From Polaromonas sp. 39-63-25 (lineage in GTDB: Bacteria; Pseudomonadota; Gammaproteobacteria; Burkholderiales; Burkholderiaceae_C): a stretch of 64,000 nt of DNA. Within the stretch, counting starts at the first letter, position 1. Every line of letters starts with the position of its first letter. This document shows, one piece after another, positions 33,164 to 43,611 of the stretch. The DNA lies in the NCBI RefSeq assembly GCF_002278925.1, contig NZ_NCJH01000008.1, positions 124,001-188,000 on the forward strand. The letters are read 5' to 3'. The notes under the pieces are model-generated. The model saw nothing but the letters and a program-made list of their open reading frames with translations, had not been told where the DNA came from and made no database searches. Made by a program: the position numbers and the translations under genes.

Positions 33164-34582
33164 CTACAGCGGACGGTTGCGCGCCAGCGGCGGGTTCTTG
33201 GCGAAGTAGCTGCCGATGCCGCGCATCAGCGCGTCGGCCAGCTGCACCTGGTAGGCCTCGCTGCGCAGCTTGGCCTCTTCGTCGGGATTGCTGATGAAGG
33301 CAGTCTCCACCAGCACGCTGGGAATGTCGGGAGCCTTGAGCACGGCAAAGCCGGCCTGTTCGACGCGCGGCTTGTGCAGCTTGCCGACGTTGCCGATCTC
33401 GCCGAGCATGGCGCCGCCGAGCTTGAGGCTGTCGTTGATCTGGGCGGTCGTGCTCATGTCGAGCATGGCGCGTTGCACCTGCGCGTCCTTGGCCTTCACG
33501 TTGACACCGCCCACCAGGTCGGCGGAGTTTTCCTTGTCGGCCATCCAGCGCGCCGAGCTGCTGGTCGCGCCTTTTTCGCTGAGCGCAAACACGCTGGCTC
33601 CCTGCGGCCGGGGCGTGAAGAAGGCATCGGCATGGATGCTGATGAACAGGTCGGCCTGCACGCGGCGGGCCTTTTGCACGCGCACATGCAGCGGCACAAA
33701 AAAATCGGCATCCCGCGTGAGGAAGGCGCGCATGTTCGGGATGTTGTTGATGCGTTCGCGCAAGCGCAGGGCGATCTGCAGCACCACGTCTTTTTCGCGC
33801 GTGCCGCCGGGTCCGATGGCGCCCGGGTCCTCGCCGCCGTGGCCGGGGTCCAGCGCCACGATGATGAGTCGGTCGGTCTTGTTGCGGGCACCTGCGCCCG
33901 CGCCCACGTTTTCGGACGGCGCCTGGGCGACGGGCGGGTTGGCGCTGGTCGCCGGGCTTTTGTCCGCACCCGCGATCGGAGCTGCCGGGGCCGCAGGGGC
34001 GGGCGCCGGATGGCCGGCAGCGGGTTTGCCGGCCGGGGGCCGGGTCGTCTGCCGCGCCAGCAGCTCACCGATGGCATCGGGCGCGGCACCCTGATCCGGC
34101 TTGTCCTTGAGCCGCTCGGCAATCAGGGCCTCCAGCGGGTCCAGCACCTGGGTCGGGTAGAGGTCGAACACCAGCCGGTGCTGGTAGGCAGCCACCGGCG
34201 GCAGGGTGAACACCTGCGGCAGCATGTGTTGCTTGAGGTCGACGACCAGTCGCACCACGCCGGGTGCGTTTTGCCCGACCCGTATGCCGGAGATGTTCGG
34301 GTCGTCGGGCTTGACCTTGGCCACCAGCTCGCGCAGCGCGGGGATCAGGTCGATGCCTTCGATGTCCACCGCCAGGCGCGGCGGCTCGGCAATAAAGTAG
34401 GTCTTGGTTTTCAGGCCGGTGTCGGACTCGATGGTGACGCGGCTGTAGTCCTTGGCCGGCCAGACCCGCACCGCCAGAATCGTCGCGCCGCGGGCAATCT
34501 GCTGCACGCCCAGCAGCAGGACCAGGCTGCCCATTTGCAGCGCGCTGCGCCGGCTGACAGTGGAAGACGACTTGCTGCTCAT
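33164..34582 (-). CDS. amiC: N-acetylmuramoyl-L-alanine amidase with AMIN domain
   Basis: This encodes 472 residues. The N-terminus contains SRRSALQMGSLVLLLG, a Tat-type signal. An AMIN domain at about 35-140 targets the septum or peptidoglycan. A Pro/Ala-rich linker follows, then an Amidase_3 domain. Its zinc and catalytic residues lie in DPGHGGEDPGA (His), REKDVVL (Glu), SIHADAF (His) and VLVETAFISN (Glu). It cleaves the septal peptide cross-bridge to separate daughter cells. It is coupled to tsaE by a 4-base ATGA overlap. Confidence 0.95.
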   Translation of the reverse strand: MSSKSSSTVSRRSALQMGSLVLLLGVQQIARGATILAVRVWPAKDYSRVTIESDTGLKTKTYFIAEPPRLAVDIEGIDLIPALRELVAKVKPDDPNISGIRVGQNAPGVVRLVVDLKQHMLPQVFTLPPVAAYQHRLVFDLYPTQVLDPLEALIAERLKDKPDQGAAPDAIGELLARQTTRPPAGKPAAGHPAPAPAAPAAPIAGADKSPATSANPPVAQAPSENVGAGAGARNKTDRLIIVALDPGHGGEDPGAIGPGGTREKDVVLQIALRLRERINNIPNMRAFLTRDADFFVPLHVRVQKARRVQADLFISIHADAFFTPRPQGASVFALSEKGATSSSARWMADKENSADLVGGVNVKAKDAQVQRAMLDMSTTAQINDSLKLGGAMLGEIGNVGKLHKPRVEQAGFAVLKAPDIPSVLVETAFISNPDEEAKLRSEAYQVQLADALMRGIGSYFAKNPPLARNRPL

Positions 34583-35088
34583 GGCAGCAACGCCGCGCCG
34601 GCGTCTGTGTGGGCGGTCAGCGTGACGGCGCGCGTCTCGCTGGCCAGCATCTCGATGTGGATGTCCAGATCCGCCGGGGGCAGGTGGCTGCCGGCTTTTT
34701 CGGGCCACTCGACGAGTTTCAGCCCGGGGCTGGCGAAGATGTCGCGAAAACCGGCTTCTTCCCACTCGTCGGGATCGTTGAAGCGGAAAAAATCGAAATG
34801 CCAGATGGACAACACACCGTCCGCCGCGGCCGGGTCGGCCACGCTGTAAGGCTCCACCACCGCATAGGTCGGGCTTTTGACGCGGCCCGTCACGCCCAGG
34901 GCTTTGAGCAGATGCCGGGCAAACGTGGTTTTGCCGGCGCCCAGATCGCCATGCAGCTCGATCAGCGCGTTGGCGCCCGTGGCACTGGCGCGCAGTTTCC
35001 CGGCCAGGGCTTCGGCAAAGGCCTGGGTCTGGGCTTCGCTGTCCCAGGCCATCCTTTTTACAATGTGTCGGTGATCTTCAATAGCCAT
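34579..35088 (-). CDS. tsaE: tRNA threonylcarbamoyladenosine biosynthesis ATPase
   Basis: This encodes 169 residues from ATG 35088; ATG 35052 is possible but would trim the first strand. The P-loop is ELHGDLGAGKTTFAR, then VKSPTYAVVEPY and HFDFFRF, the classic TsaE/YjeE signature, with LVEWPEKAG. It assists TsaB/TsaD in t6A37 formation on ANN-decoding tRNAs. Its start region overlaps the divergent queG start by about 24 bases if both long starts are used. Confidence 0.94.
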   Translation of the reverse strand: MAIEDHRHIVKRMAWDSEAQTQAFAEALAGKLRASATGANALIELHGDLGAGKTTFARHLLKALGVTGRVKSPTYAVVEPYSVADPAAADGVLSIWHFDFFRFNDPDEWEEAGFRDIFASPGLKLVEWPEKAGSHLPPADLDIHIEMLASETRAVTLTAHTDAGAALLP

Positions 35089-36174
35089 CAATTCGTTTCT
35101 CAAATTCAAACATGGGCGCGCGAGCTTGGATTTTCGCAAATTGGCATTGCGGGTGTGGACCTGTCATCGGCGGAGCCGGGCTTGTCGGCCTGGCTGGCGG
35201 CGGGCTTCCATGGTGACATGAATTACATGGCGGCGCACGGCCTCAAGCGGGCGCGGCCGGCCGAACTCGTGCCCGGCACGGTCAGCGTGATCACCGCGCG
35301 CATGGACTACCTGCCGGCGTCCACGCCCGCCCAGCCGGGGCAGTGGCAGGCTGCGGAGCTGGCGCGTCTGCAGCGGCCCGGCGAAGCCATCGTGTCGGTG
35401 TATGCGCGGGGACGCGATTATCACAAGATCATGCGGGCGCGCCTGCAAAAACTCAGCGAGCGCATCGAAACCGAGGTGCACGCGCTGGGTCACCGCGTGT
35501 TCACCGATTCGGCGCCGGTGCTCGAAGCCGAACTCGCTGCGCGCAGCGGCCAGGGCTGGCGCGGCAAACACACGCTGCTGCTCAACCGCGAGGCCGGGTC
35601 CATGTTTTTCCTCGGCGAAATTTATGTCGATCTGGCCCTGCCGCCCAGCGAGCCCGTCAGCGACCACTGCGGCAGCTGCAGCGCCTGCATCACGATTTGC
35701 CCGACGCAGGCCATTGTGGCGCCGCTCAAGCTCGATGCACGGCGTTGCATCTCTTACCTGACGATTGAACATGCGGGCTCGATTCCGCTGGAACTGCGGC
35801 CGCTGATCGCCAACCGCATCTACGGCTGCGACGATTGCCAGCTGGTCTGCCCCTGGAACAAGTTTGCGCAGCGCAGTGCCTTGCCCGACTTCGACGAGCG
35901 CCAGGGCCTGACCGGCCAGCAACTGACGACGCTGTTCGCCTGGACCGAAGAAGAGTTTCTGCGCTACACCGAAGGCAGCGCCATCCGCCGCATCGGCCAC
36001 GAGCGCTGGCTGCGCAATATCGCCGTGGCGCTCGGCAATGCCCTGCGCGCCGGTGCGGACGACAGCCTGCGCAGCGCCTTGCTGGCGCGGCGCGAACATG
36101 GCAGCGAGGTGGTCAGGGAACATGTGGCGTGGGCGCTTGATCAGGCGCCCCTCCTGGAGTTGTCCATAAAATAG
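35065..36174 (+). CDS. queG: Epoxyqueuosine reductase
   Basis: This encodes about 369 residues from a GTG at 35065 (GTG 35071 is an alternative). After the cobalamin-binding N-terminal domain (LGFSQIGIAGVD, HGDMNYMA) come two [4Fe-4S] motifs, CGSCSACITICPTQAI and CDDCQLVCPWNKFAQ. The C-terminus is HEAT-like. It performs the last step of queuosine synthesis, reducing epoxyqueuosine in tRNA. It is divergent from tsaE with overlapping 5' ends. Confidence 0.94.
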   Translation: MSVIFNSHQFVSQIQTWARELGFSQIGIAGVDLSSAEPGLSAWLAAGFHGDMNYMAAHGLKRARPAELVPGTVSVITARMDYLPASTPAQPGQWQAAELARLQRPGEAIVSVYARGRDYHKIMRARLQKLSERIETEVHALGHRVFTDSAPVLEAELAARSGQGWRGKHTLLLNREAGSMFFLGEIYVDLALPPSEPVSDHCGSCSACITICPTQAIVAPLKLDARRCISYLTIEHAGSIPLELRPLIANRIYGCDDCQLVCPWNKFAQRSALPDFDERQGLTGQQLTTLFAWTEEEFLRYTEGSAIRRIGHERWLRNIAVALGNALRAGADDSLRSALLARREHGSEVVREHVAWALDQAPLLELSIK

Positions 36175-36178
36175 GCGT

Positions 36179-36228
36179 CCGGCCCTTGACGGGCGGGCGC
36201 AGTCAGCTATTCATTTTGTAGCAGTATA
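36179..36228 (+). repeat. AGCTAT-family repeat
   Basis: GGCCCTTGACGGGCGGGCGC, then AGTCAGCTATTCATTTTGTA GCAG, is a good family copy. It lies just downstream of queG. Confidence 0.72.
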
Positions 36229-36297
36229 GGCGGGGCCAAGCCCCATCGTCCAGCCCCGCCGGCAAAGCCCGTCAGCGGCGCTCCTTATAATCACGCT

Positions 36298-36675
36298 GTG
36301 TCCAACACTCCGTCCTGTCGCCCTCTGTGGGCCCGCTTCGCCGCGTGGCTGGGGTTTCTGGCCGTCTTTTCGGCGCTGCTGGCGCCCGTGTCCATGCTGG
36401 CCGAGGACATGCGGACTGGCAAGCTGGGCGGTCTTTGCACCGTGGCCAGCGGCGCATCGTCCGCTGCGGCCGGGGACTTGTCGGGCGATGACCAGTCTTC
36501 ACCGGCTGCCGCGCATTGCGACCTCTGCGGCTCGACCGGGCCCGGTTTGCCGCCGTCCTGGCAGGCCGGCGTTTTTCCCGCACCCATCACCGCGATGGTT
36601 GCCGTCTTCCAGGATGCCGTCCGCCCGGCGTCTTTGCCGGGGCTGCCCTTCAGCCGCGGCCCGCCTGCACTTTGA
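36298..36675 (+). CDS. DUF2946 family protein
   Basis: This encodes 125 residues from a GTG. It has one hydrophobic N-terminal segment (AAWLGFLAVFSALLAPVSML) and the small metal-type motif HCDLCGS typical of DUF2946. Such proteins commonly lie next to copper-related genes, as here (PCuAC at 36930). Function is unknown; a copper-handling role is inferred from context. Confidence 0.72.
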   Translation: MSNTPSCRPLWARFAAWLGFLAVFSALLAPVSMLAEDMRTGKLGGLCTVASGASSAAAGDLSGDDQSSPAAAHCDLCGSTGPGLPPSWQAGVFPAPITAMVAVFQDAVRPASLPGLPFSRGPPAL

Positions 36676-36755
36676 ACTGAAGCGCCTCTGACGAGGTTTT
36701 CCGCGCGTGGGCCTGACCGCCCGCGTGCTTGTGTTCATTTCAATGTGTGGGTTCC

Positions 36756-36878
36756 ATGAAATTTTCATCAGCTATCAAAAAGATAGCGTTATGCGGAGCC
36801 GTGACGGGCGCTGCGCCCGCTTTTCCTCATATTTCCCTGGCCGAGGGTCAGGCCCCGGCCGGACAGCACCATCACTGA
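36756..36878 (+). CDS. Possible 40-residue secreted peptide ending in three histidines
   Basis: A small frame starts MKFSSAIKKIALCGAVTGAA and ends AGQHHH. The N-terminus looks like a signal peptide, and the His tail could bind copper or zinc. An AGCTAT-family stem (36768-36788) lies within its first codons. It sits between DUF2946 and PCuAC genes in the position where relatives may carry a longer secreted protein, so it could be a remnant. It lacks a strong ribosome site. Confidence 0.35.
   Translation: MKFSSAIKKIALCGAVTGAAPAFPHISLAEGQAPAGQHHH
36768..36788 (+). repeat. AGCTAT-family repeat, core stem only
   Basis: TCAGCTATCAAAAAGATAGC is the family's terminal stem-loop (GCTATC / GATAGC) without the GC-rich left half. 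Confidence 0.6.
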
Positions 36879-36929
36879 CACTGACCACTTTTTTTCGACT
36901 CATCCTCATTTTTTTAACGAAAGCTATTC

Positions 36930-37412
36930 ATGAAAACAAAAGTTATTGCCGCCCTGTTGGTACTTTCCGCCGGCGCTGTGTTTGCCCAGACGGTCGAGGT
37001 CAAGGACGCCTGGGTGCGCGCCGCCGTGCCCGGCCAGTCGGGCACCGGCGCCTTCATGAACATCACGGCCAAAGACGGCGCAAAGCTGGTGGGCGTGTCG
37101 TCCCCGGTTGCCGGCGTGGCGGAAGTCCATGAAATGAAGATGGACAACGACGTCATGCGCATGCGCGCCATCCCCGCGCTCGACTTGCCCGCCGGCAAAA
37201 CCGTGGCGCTCAAGCCCGGCGGTTACCACGTGATGCTGATGGAGCTGAAGCAGGCCCTGCCCAAGGGCAGCACGGTGCCGCTGACCCTGATACTGCGGGA
37301 CGCCAAAGGGCAGGAAAGCAAGGTGGAGCTGAAGTTGCCGGTGGCCGCTTCCATGCCGGGTGCGGGCATGCCGGCATCGGGCATGCCCGGCGCCATGCAC
37401 CCCAAGCACTGA
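36930..37412 (+). CDS. Periplasmic copper chaperone PCu(A)C
   Basis: This encodes 160 residues with the signal MKTKVIAALLVLSAGAVFAQ. The mature domain has VKDAWVRAAVPGQSGTGAFM, HEMKMDNDVMRMR and GGYHVMLMELK, the His/Met ligands of the H(M)x10Mx21HxM copper site. A Met/His-rich tail (MPGAGMPASGMPG, MHPKH) adds ligands. It delivers Cu(I) to the CuA/CuB sites of cytochrome oxidase together with Sco. The DUF2946 gene upstream fits a copper context. Confidence 0.93.
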   Translation: MKTKVIAALLVLSAGAVFAQTVEVKDAWVRAAVPGQSGTGAFMNITAKDGAKLVGVSSPVAGVAEVHEMKMDNDVMRMRAIPALDLPAGKTVALKPGGYHVMLMELKQALPKGSTVPLTLILRDAKGQESKVELKLPVAASMPGAGMPASGMPGAMHPKH

Positions 37413-38549
37413 CTATTTGGATTTGCCGCCCAGACGGCGGTAGACGGTGGCGCGGCTGATGCCGAGCGCCTGCGCCGCTTTCATGACGTTGCCCCGGGCT
37501 TCGTTGACCGCCTTGCGGATCAGCGCCGTTTCGACGTCCTTGAGCGGAAGGGCCGGCCCCGCCGCCGCCCGGCCGCTGAACCGGCCCGGTGCGGCCGCGC
37601 GGCCGCGCAGCAGCGGCATGACGTGCAGGCGCAGTCCGGACCACAAGGGCACTTCCATGGCTTGGGGGTTGCCCGCGGCGTCGCTCCTGGCGGCGTCGAA
37701 CAGCATCTCGTAAGGCACGGCAAACAGCTCGTTGCAGTGAACCGCCGCCGGGCTGCCGGCCTGCAGCGCCGGCACCATCTGCCGCGCCGCCGGGTTGGCC
37801 CCCAGCACCCAGCCGTCCGGGTCCAGGCTGACCAGCCCGTCGCTGTCTTCTCCCAGGCTGTGGCTGGACCAGTTCAGCCGTATCAGCAGATCGTGCGGCC
37901 GGCTCTGGATCAGGGCGTTTTCGATGCTGCGGGCCGACTGCACCACCAGGTGTTTGAGCTCGGGGCGCTCGACCGTGTCCACACCGGTCAGGTCCAGCAT
38001 GCCGGCGCAGCGGCCGTCCGGCCCGAACAGCGGCGCACCGGCGCAGCTGTAGGCCGAGTTGGCATTGAAAAAATGCTCGCCGCGGTGCAGCCAGACGGGC
38101 TGCAGCTCGGTCAGCGCCGCACCGATGGCGGTGGTGCCCACACTTTGTTCGGACAGGTCCACGCCGATGCGCGTGATCAGGTCGGCGCGCCGGTCACGCC
38201 GGTCGATGGCGCCGTTGACATCGACCACCACGCCCTGCGCGTTGGTCAGGATGGCGAAATAACGCGTGCTGGCAATCGCCGCGCCCAGTTTTTCGAGCAC
38301 CGGCCGCGCCGCCTGCACTAGCACGTGGTTGGCTTCTTCGGTGCGGCGCAGCGCCTGGGCCGACAGCACGTCGAAACCGACCTCCTGCTCGGGTTTTTTG
38401 CCGCTGGCCAGGCAGCGCTGCCAGGAGCGCTCAATCCACGATTCGGCCAGCAGGCCGGGCTGGCTCCGGCCGTCCCGCAGCACGGCCTGGCGCGCTTGCG
38501 CGATCTGTTGCAGGCGCTGTTCGGGGGAGGAGGGAAGGACGGTCAGCAT
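37413..38549 (-). CDS. GAF/Fis-type transcriptional regulator (AcoR-like, lacking the AAA+ domain)
   Basis: This encodes 378 residues. An N-terminal AcoR-type GAF region spans about 75-220 (GVDLSEQSVGTTAIG, HRGEHFFNANSAYSCAGAPL). A PAS-like segment follows (GLVSLDPDGWVLGANPAA). The C-terminus is a Fis helix-turn-helix (LPLKDVETALIRKAVNEARG, AAQALGISRATVYRRL). The central sigma-54 ATPase domain of AcoR proteins is absent, so it should work through sigma-70 or as a repressor. It is divergent from the CoxSLM operon and is its likely regulator. Confidence 0.88.
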   Translation of the reverse strand: MLTVLPSSPEQRLQQIAQARQAVLRDGRSQPGLLAESWIERSWQRCLASGKKPEQEVGFDVLSAQALRRTEEANHVLVQAARPVLEKLGAAIASTRYFAILTNAQGVVVDVNGAIDRRDRRADLITRIGVDLSEQSVGTTAIGAALTELQPVWLHRGEHFFNANSAYSCAGAPLFGPDGRCAGMLDLTGVDTVERPELKHLVVQSARSIENALIQSRPHDLLIRLNWSSHSLGEDSDGLVSLDPDGWVLGANPAARQMVPALQAGSPAAVHCNELFAVPYEMLFDAARSDAAGNPQAMEVPLWSGLRLHVMPLLRGRAAAPGRFSGRAAAGPALPLKDVETALIRKAVNEARGNVMKAAQALGISRATVYRRLGGKSK

Positions 38550-38794
38550 GGGTGGTCAATGCTCTTGAAGGCGGCTGTCTGCGGGAGGATGCCCGCGGTG
38601 GCTGCAGCGTAGCAGACCTCGCGCCGACGCGCTGAAGGCCTGTCAGCAACTGTTCCATTTTGAGAATTTAACCGGGCTTTGGCAAGCTCCTAGGGTTTAA
38701 CCTAGGCCCCTGCGGGGTCGCCACTTCAACAATGACCCTTGTTCCGTCCGTAGCCAAACCCGTCGTCAAAAAATAGCCAACTGGAGACAAGCCC
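38550..38794. promoter_or_regulatory. Divergent control region with CCTAGG dyad
   Basis: Between the regulator and CoxS lies CCTAGG-GTTTAA-CCTAGG at 38689-38706, a strong dyad and a good operator candidate. I find no convincing -24/-12 sigma-54 promoter, in keeping with the missing AAA+ domain. Confidence 0.5.
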
Positions 38795-39262
38795 ATGCAA
38801 GTTCAATTCAAAGTCAACGGAAAAGCCAAAAGCGTTGAAACCCCGCCCAACACCCTGCTGGTGCAGGTGCTGCGCGAACAGCTGAAGATGACCGGCACCC
38901 ACGTCGGCTGTGACACCGCCCAGTGCGGCGCCTGCACGGTCATCATGAACGGTCGCGCGGTGAAGTCCTGCAACATCCTGGCCGCCCAGGCTGAGGGCAG
39001 CGAGATCACCACCATCGAGGGCCTGGCAGCCGCCGACGGCACCATGCACCCGATGCAGGCCGCCTTCAAGGAATGCCACGGCCTGCAATGCGGCTTCTGC
39101 ACGACAGGCATGGTCATGAGCGCGGTGGACCTGTGCAAGCACCACCCCAAGGCCAGCGAAGGCGAAATCCGCGAGCTGCTCGAGGGCAACATCTGCCGAT
39201 GCACCGGTTACCAGAACATCGTCAAGGCGGTGCAGCAGGGCGCTGCCGCCATGGCGACCTGA
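38795..39262 (+). CDS. coxS: CoxS-like [2Fe-2S] subunit of molybdenum hydroxylase
   Basis: This 155-residue subunit has two [2Fe-2S] clusters. The plant-type cluster uses [12 protein letters not shown] plus a later cysteine. The C-terminal helical cluster uses CGFCTTGM and [10 protein letters not shown]. It passes electrons from the molybdenum site to FAD. It is the first gene of the S-L-M-D-E-G-F operon. Confidence 0.93.
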   Translation: MQVQFKVNGKAKSVETPPNTLLVQVLREQLKMTGTHVGCDTAQCGACTVIMNGRAVKSCNILAAQAEGSEITTIEGLAAADGTMHPMQAAFKECHGLQCGFCTTGMVMSAVDLCKHHPKASEGEIRELLEGNICRCTGYQNIVKAVQQGAAAMAT

Positions 39263-39356
39263 ACCACCGCGCTGACCTCTTTTTCCGGCGCCGCCATCGG
39301 GCGGCCGCTGGCAACCCTGTCAAACAGTTTTTTTCCAAATTTTCAGGAGTACACAC

Positions 39357-41732
39357 ATGGGTGCATCCGATTTCGTCAACCTGCCAAACATTGGCACCTC
39401 CGTCCGCCGCAAGGAAGATTACCGCTTTCTCACCGGCGGCGGGCAATACACCGATGACATCACGCTGGCCAACCAGAGTTATGCGGTGTTCGTGCGTTCG
39501 CCGCACGCCCACGCCAGGATCAACAGCATCAACACCGCCGCCGCCAAGGCCGCGCCCGGTGTGCTGGACGTGTTTGTCGGCGAGGATGTGGCGGCCGACA
39601 AGATCAATGGCCTGCCTTGCGGCTGGCTGATCACCTCTACAGACGGCAACCCGATGAAGGAGCCGCCGCACCCCATCCTGGCCCAGGGCAAGGTGCGTTA
39701 TGTGGGCGACCATGTCGCCATGGTGGTGGCCGAAACGCTGGAGCAGGCCAAAAACGCCGCCGAGCTGGTCGAGGTGGATTACGAGGTGCTGAGCGCCGTG
39801 GTCCGTGTCACCGACGCCGCCAAGGCAACGGCCCTGCATGACGCCGCCCCCGACAACCATTGCTACAAATGGGCCATCGGCGACAAGGGCCAGGTGGACG
39901 CGGTCTTCGCCACTGCCGCCCATGTGACCAAGCTGGATCTGACCAACAACCGGCTGATTCCCAATGCCATGGAGCCGCGCGCGGTGATCGGCTCCTACAG
40001 CCGCGCCACCGATGAATACGTGCTCTATGTCTCCAACCAGAACCCGCACGTCGAGCGCCTGCTGCTGACAGCGTTTGTGATGGGCCTGCCCGAGCACAAG
40101 GTGCGTGTGATCGCCCCTGACGTCGGCGGCGGCTTCGGTTCCAAGATCTATTTGTATGCCGAAGACGTGTGCCTGACCTGGGCGTCCAAAAAGCTCAACC
40201 GCAACATCAAGTGGACGGCCGACCGCAGCGAGGCTTTTGTCAGCGACGCCCATGGCCGCGACCATTCCAGCCACGCCGAAATGGCGCTGGACAAGGACGG
40301 CAAGTTCCTGGCCATGCGCGTGCACACCGACGCCAACATGGGCGCCTACCTCTCGACCTTTGCACCGGCCGTGCCAACCATCCTGTATGCCACCCTGCTG
40401 GCCGGCCAGTACACCTGCCCGCAGATCTACGTCGAGGTTGATGCCTGGTTCACCAACACCGCCCCGGTCGATGCCTACCGCGGCGCGGGTCGTCCCGAGG
40501 CGACCTATCTGCTGGAGCGGCTGGTTTCGCGCGCCGGCTGGGAGCTGGGCCTGGCGCAGGACGAAATCCGCCGTCGCAACTTCGTGAAAGACTTTCCTTA
40601 CCAGACGCCGGTGGCGCTGCAGTACGACGTGGGCGACTTCCATGCCCTGCTCAAGCGCGGCAACGAGCTGGCCGACGTGGCAGGCTTTGAGAAACGCAAA
40701 ACCGCATCGGCGGCCAAAGGCCTGCTGCGCGGCATGGGTTACTCCTGCTACATCGAGGCCTGCGGCCTGGCGCCCAGCAATATTGCCGGTGCGCTTGGGG
40801 CGCGTGCCGGCTTGTTCGAATGCGGCGAGGTGCGGGTGCACCCGACCGGCAGCGTGACGGTGTTCACCGGTTCGCACAGCCATGGACAAGGCCATGAGAC
40901 CACCTTTGCGCAGGTGGTGGCGGCGCGGCTCGGCATTTCGGTGGACCAGGTCGATGTGGTGCATGGCGACACCGGGCGCGTTCCTTTCGGCATGGGCACC
41001 TATGGTTCACGTTCGCTGTCGGTCGGCGGAACGGCCATCATGAAGGCGCTCGACAAGATCGAGACCAAGGCCAAGAAGATTGCCGCGCACCTGATGGAAG
41101 CCAGCGATGCCGACGTCGAGTTTGCCAACGGCGAGTTCACCATCAAGGGCACCGACAAGAAGGTGACCTTCGGCCAGGTGGCGCTGACGGCCTATGTGCC
41201 ACACAACTACCCGCTCGACAAGCTCGAACCCGGCCTGAACGAAACCGCGTTTTACGACCCGACCAACTTCACCTTCCCTGCCGGCACCTACATCTGCGAG
41301 GTCGAGGTGGACCCGGCCACCGGCCAGGTGCGCGTGGACCGCTTCACCGCGGTGGACGATTTCGGCAACATCATCAACCCGATGATTGTCGAAGGCCAGG
41401 TGCATGGCGGGCTGGTGCAGGGCATCGGCCAGGCGCTGCTGGAGAACTGCGTGTACGACCCCGAGTCCGGCCAACTGCTGACTGGCTCCTTCATGGACTA
41501 CACCATGCCGCGTGCCGATGACATGCCCAACTTCACGCTGGACACCTTGTGCACGCCGTGCAGCCACAACCCGCTGGGCGCCAAGGGCTGCGGCGAGGCC
41601 GGTGCCATCGGTTCGCCGCCGGCGGTCATCAATGCCGTGCTCGACGCCCTCAAGCCGCTCGGCGTGACTGACTTCGACATGCCAGCCTCTCCCGGCCGCG
41701 TCTGGGAAGCCATCCAGTCGGCCAAGAAATAA
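39357..41732 (+). CDS. Form II CoxL-like molybdopterin-binding large subunit
   Basis: This is a 791-residue catalytic subunit of the xanthine oxidase family. The active-site loop near residue 373 reads AYRGAGRPE. This is the form II signature; the true CO dehydrogenase form I has AYxCSFR. Other landmarks are VGGGFGSK for cofactor binding, [14 protein letters not shown] and the catalytic Glu in [12 protein letters not shown] near 745. Form II enzymes oxidise other small substrates, and CO oxidation is not established for them. AGGAG lies upstream of the ATG. Confidence 0.92.
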   Translation: MGASDFVNLPNIGTSVRRKEDYRFLTGGGQYTDDITLANQSYAVFVRSPHAHARINSINTAAAKAAPGVLDVFVGEDVAADKINGLPCGWLITSTDGNPMKEPPHPILAQGKVRYVGDHVAMVVAETLEQAKNAAELVEVDYEVLSAVVRVTDAAKATALHDAAPDNHCYKWAIGDKGQVDAVFATAAHVTKLDLTNNRLIPNAMEPRAVIGSYSRATDEYVLYVSNQNPHVERLLLTAFVMGLPEHKVRVIAPDVGGGFGSKIYLYAEDVCLTWASKKLNRNIKWTADRSEAFVSDAHGRDHSSHAEMALDKDGKFLAMRVHTDANMGAYLSTFAPAVPTILYATLLAGQYTCPQIYVEVDAWFTNTAPVDAYRGAGRPEATYLLERLVSRAGWELGLAQDEIRRRNFVKDFPYQTPVALQYDVGDFHALLKRGNELADVAGFEKRKTASAAKGLLRGMGYSCYIEACGLAPSNIAGALGARAGLFECGEVRVHPTGSVTVFTGSHSHGQGHETTFAQVVAARLGISVDQVDVVHGDTGRVPFGMGTYGSRSLSVGGTAIMKALDKIETKAKKIAAHLMEASDADVEFANGEFTIKGTDKKVTFGQVALTAYVPHNYPLDKLEPGLNETAFYDPTNFTFPAGTYICEVEVDPATGQVRVDRFTAVDDFGNIINPMIVEGQVHGGLVQGIGQALLENCVYDPESGQLLTGSFMDYTMPRADDMPNFTLDTLCTPCSHNPLGAKGCGEAGAIGSPPAVINAVLDALKPLGVTDFDMPASPGRVWEAIQSAKK

Positions 41733-41757
41733 ACAGCTATCCAAGGAGAAACCCACC

Positions 41758-42549
41758 ATGTACCCATTCACCCTGGAACGTCCCACCTCCCTGGCTGCCG
41801 CCGCGCAGCTCACGGCCGACGGCGCCAAAGCCCTGGCCGGCGGCCAGACCCTGTTGGCGTCGATGAAACTGCGCCTGTCCAGCCCGGACCAGCTGGTGGA
41901 CCTCAGCGGCATCAAGGAGCTGACCAGCATCAAGCGCGAGGGCAATGCCTTTGTGATCGGCGCCATGACGCGCCACGCCGACGTGGCGACCAACGCCGAG
42001 CTGAAGGCAGCGCTGCCCGCGCTCGCCGACCTGGCCGCCAACATCGGCGACCGGCAGGTCCGCGCCATGGGAACGCTCGGCGGCTCGGTCGCCAACAACG
42101 ACCCTTCGGCCTGCTACCCGAGTGCGGTGCTGGCGCTGGGCGCGACCATCCACACCACCAAGCGCAAGATTGCCGCAGACGACTTTTTCCTCGGCATGTT
42201 CGCCACCGCGCTGGAAGAGGGCGAGCTGATCACCGCGATCAGCTTCCCGATTCCGAAGCGCGCGGCCTACATGAAGTTCAAGCAGTCGGCCTCGCGTTTT
42301 GCGCTGGTTGGCGTGTTTGTGGCGCAGTTCGATGCCGGCGTGCGTGTGGCCGTCACGGGCGCCTCCAGCGGCGTGTTCCGTCACGCGGGGCTGGAAGCGG
42401 CGCTGAGCAAGAGCTTCACACCCGAAGCGGCCGCGGCGGTGAAAATTGACGCGACGGACCTCAACAGCGACATCCACGCGACGGCGGCTTACCGCGCCAA
42501 CCTGATCAGCGTGCAGGCCCAGCGCGGCGTGGCGAAGGCGCTGGCCTGA
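41758..42549 (+). CDS. coxM: CoxM-like FAD-binding medium subunit
   Basis: This 263-residue subunit has FAD motifs AGGQTLLASMKLRL and TLGGSVANNDPSACYP of the family (32-AGGHS-36 and 111-TIGG-114 type in CoxM). It accepts electrons from CoxS and passes them to quinone or another acceptor. AAGGAG lies eight bases before the ATG. A repeat copy separates it from the MoxR gene. Confidence 0.92.
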   Translation: MYPFTLERPTSLAAAAQLTADGAKALAGGQTLLASMKLRLSSPDQLVDLSGIKELTSIKREGNAFVIGAMTRHADVATNAELKAALPALADLAANIGDRQVRAMGTLGGSVANNDPSACYPSAVLALGATIHTTKRKIAADDFFLGMFATALEEGELITAISFPIPKRAAYMKFKQSASRFALVGVFVAQFDAGVRVAVTGASSGVFRHAGLEAALSKSFTPEAAAAVKIDATDLNSDIHATAAYRANLISVQAQRGVAKALA

Positions 42550-42621
42550 CAGTGTCCAACCGTCCGGACTGGGCCCGCCCCGGGCCCGGTCTGAACGGTT
42601 TGAAGCCTTTGATGTCTTTTA

Positions 42622-42671
42622 GGCCTCCCGCCCTTGATGGGTGGGCGCAAGCAGCTATTGAATAGATAGCA
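42622..42671 (+). repeat. AGCTAT-family repeat (good copy)
   Basis: GCCTCCCGCCCTTGATGGGT, then GGGCGCAAGCAGCTATTGAA and TAGATAGCA, shows the family consensus: GC-rich left half, GCGCAAGCAGCTAT, and a terminal stem with ATAGC. It lies between coxM and the MoxR-type gene. Confidence 0.78.
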
Positions 42672-42688
42672 ACAGGTACACTGATCCG

Positions 42689-43594
<906 letters not shown>

Positions 43595-43611
43595 AGCGGG
43601 CGAGGTAGTCC

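Noticed and set aside
39222-40964. 580-codon minus-strand frame over the CoxL gene
   Set aside because: No recognisable motif, and it is the reverse complement of a well-conserved enzyme.
39357-41732. True aerobic CO dehydrogenase
   Set aside because: The active-site loop is AYRGAGR rather than AYxCSFR, so only a form II assignment is justified.
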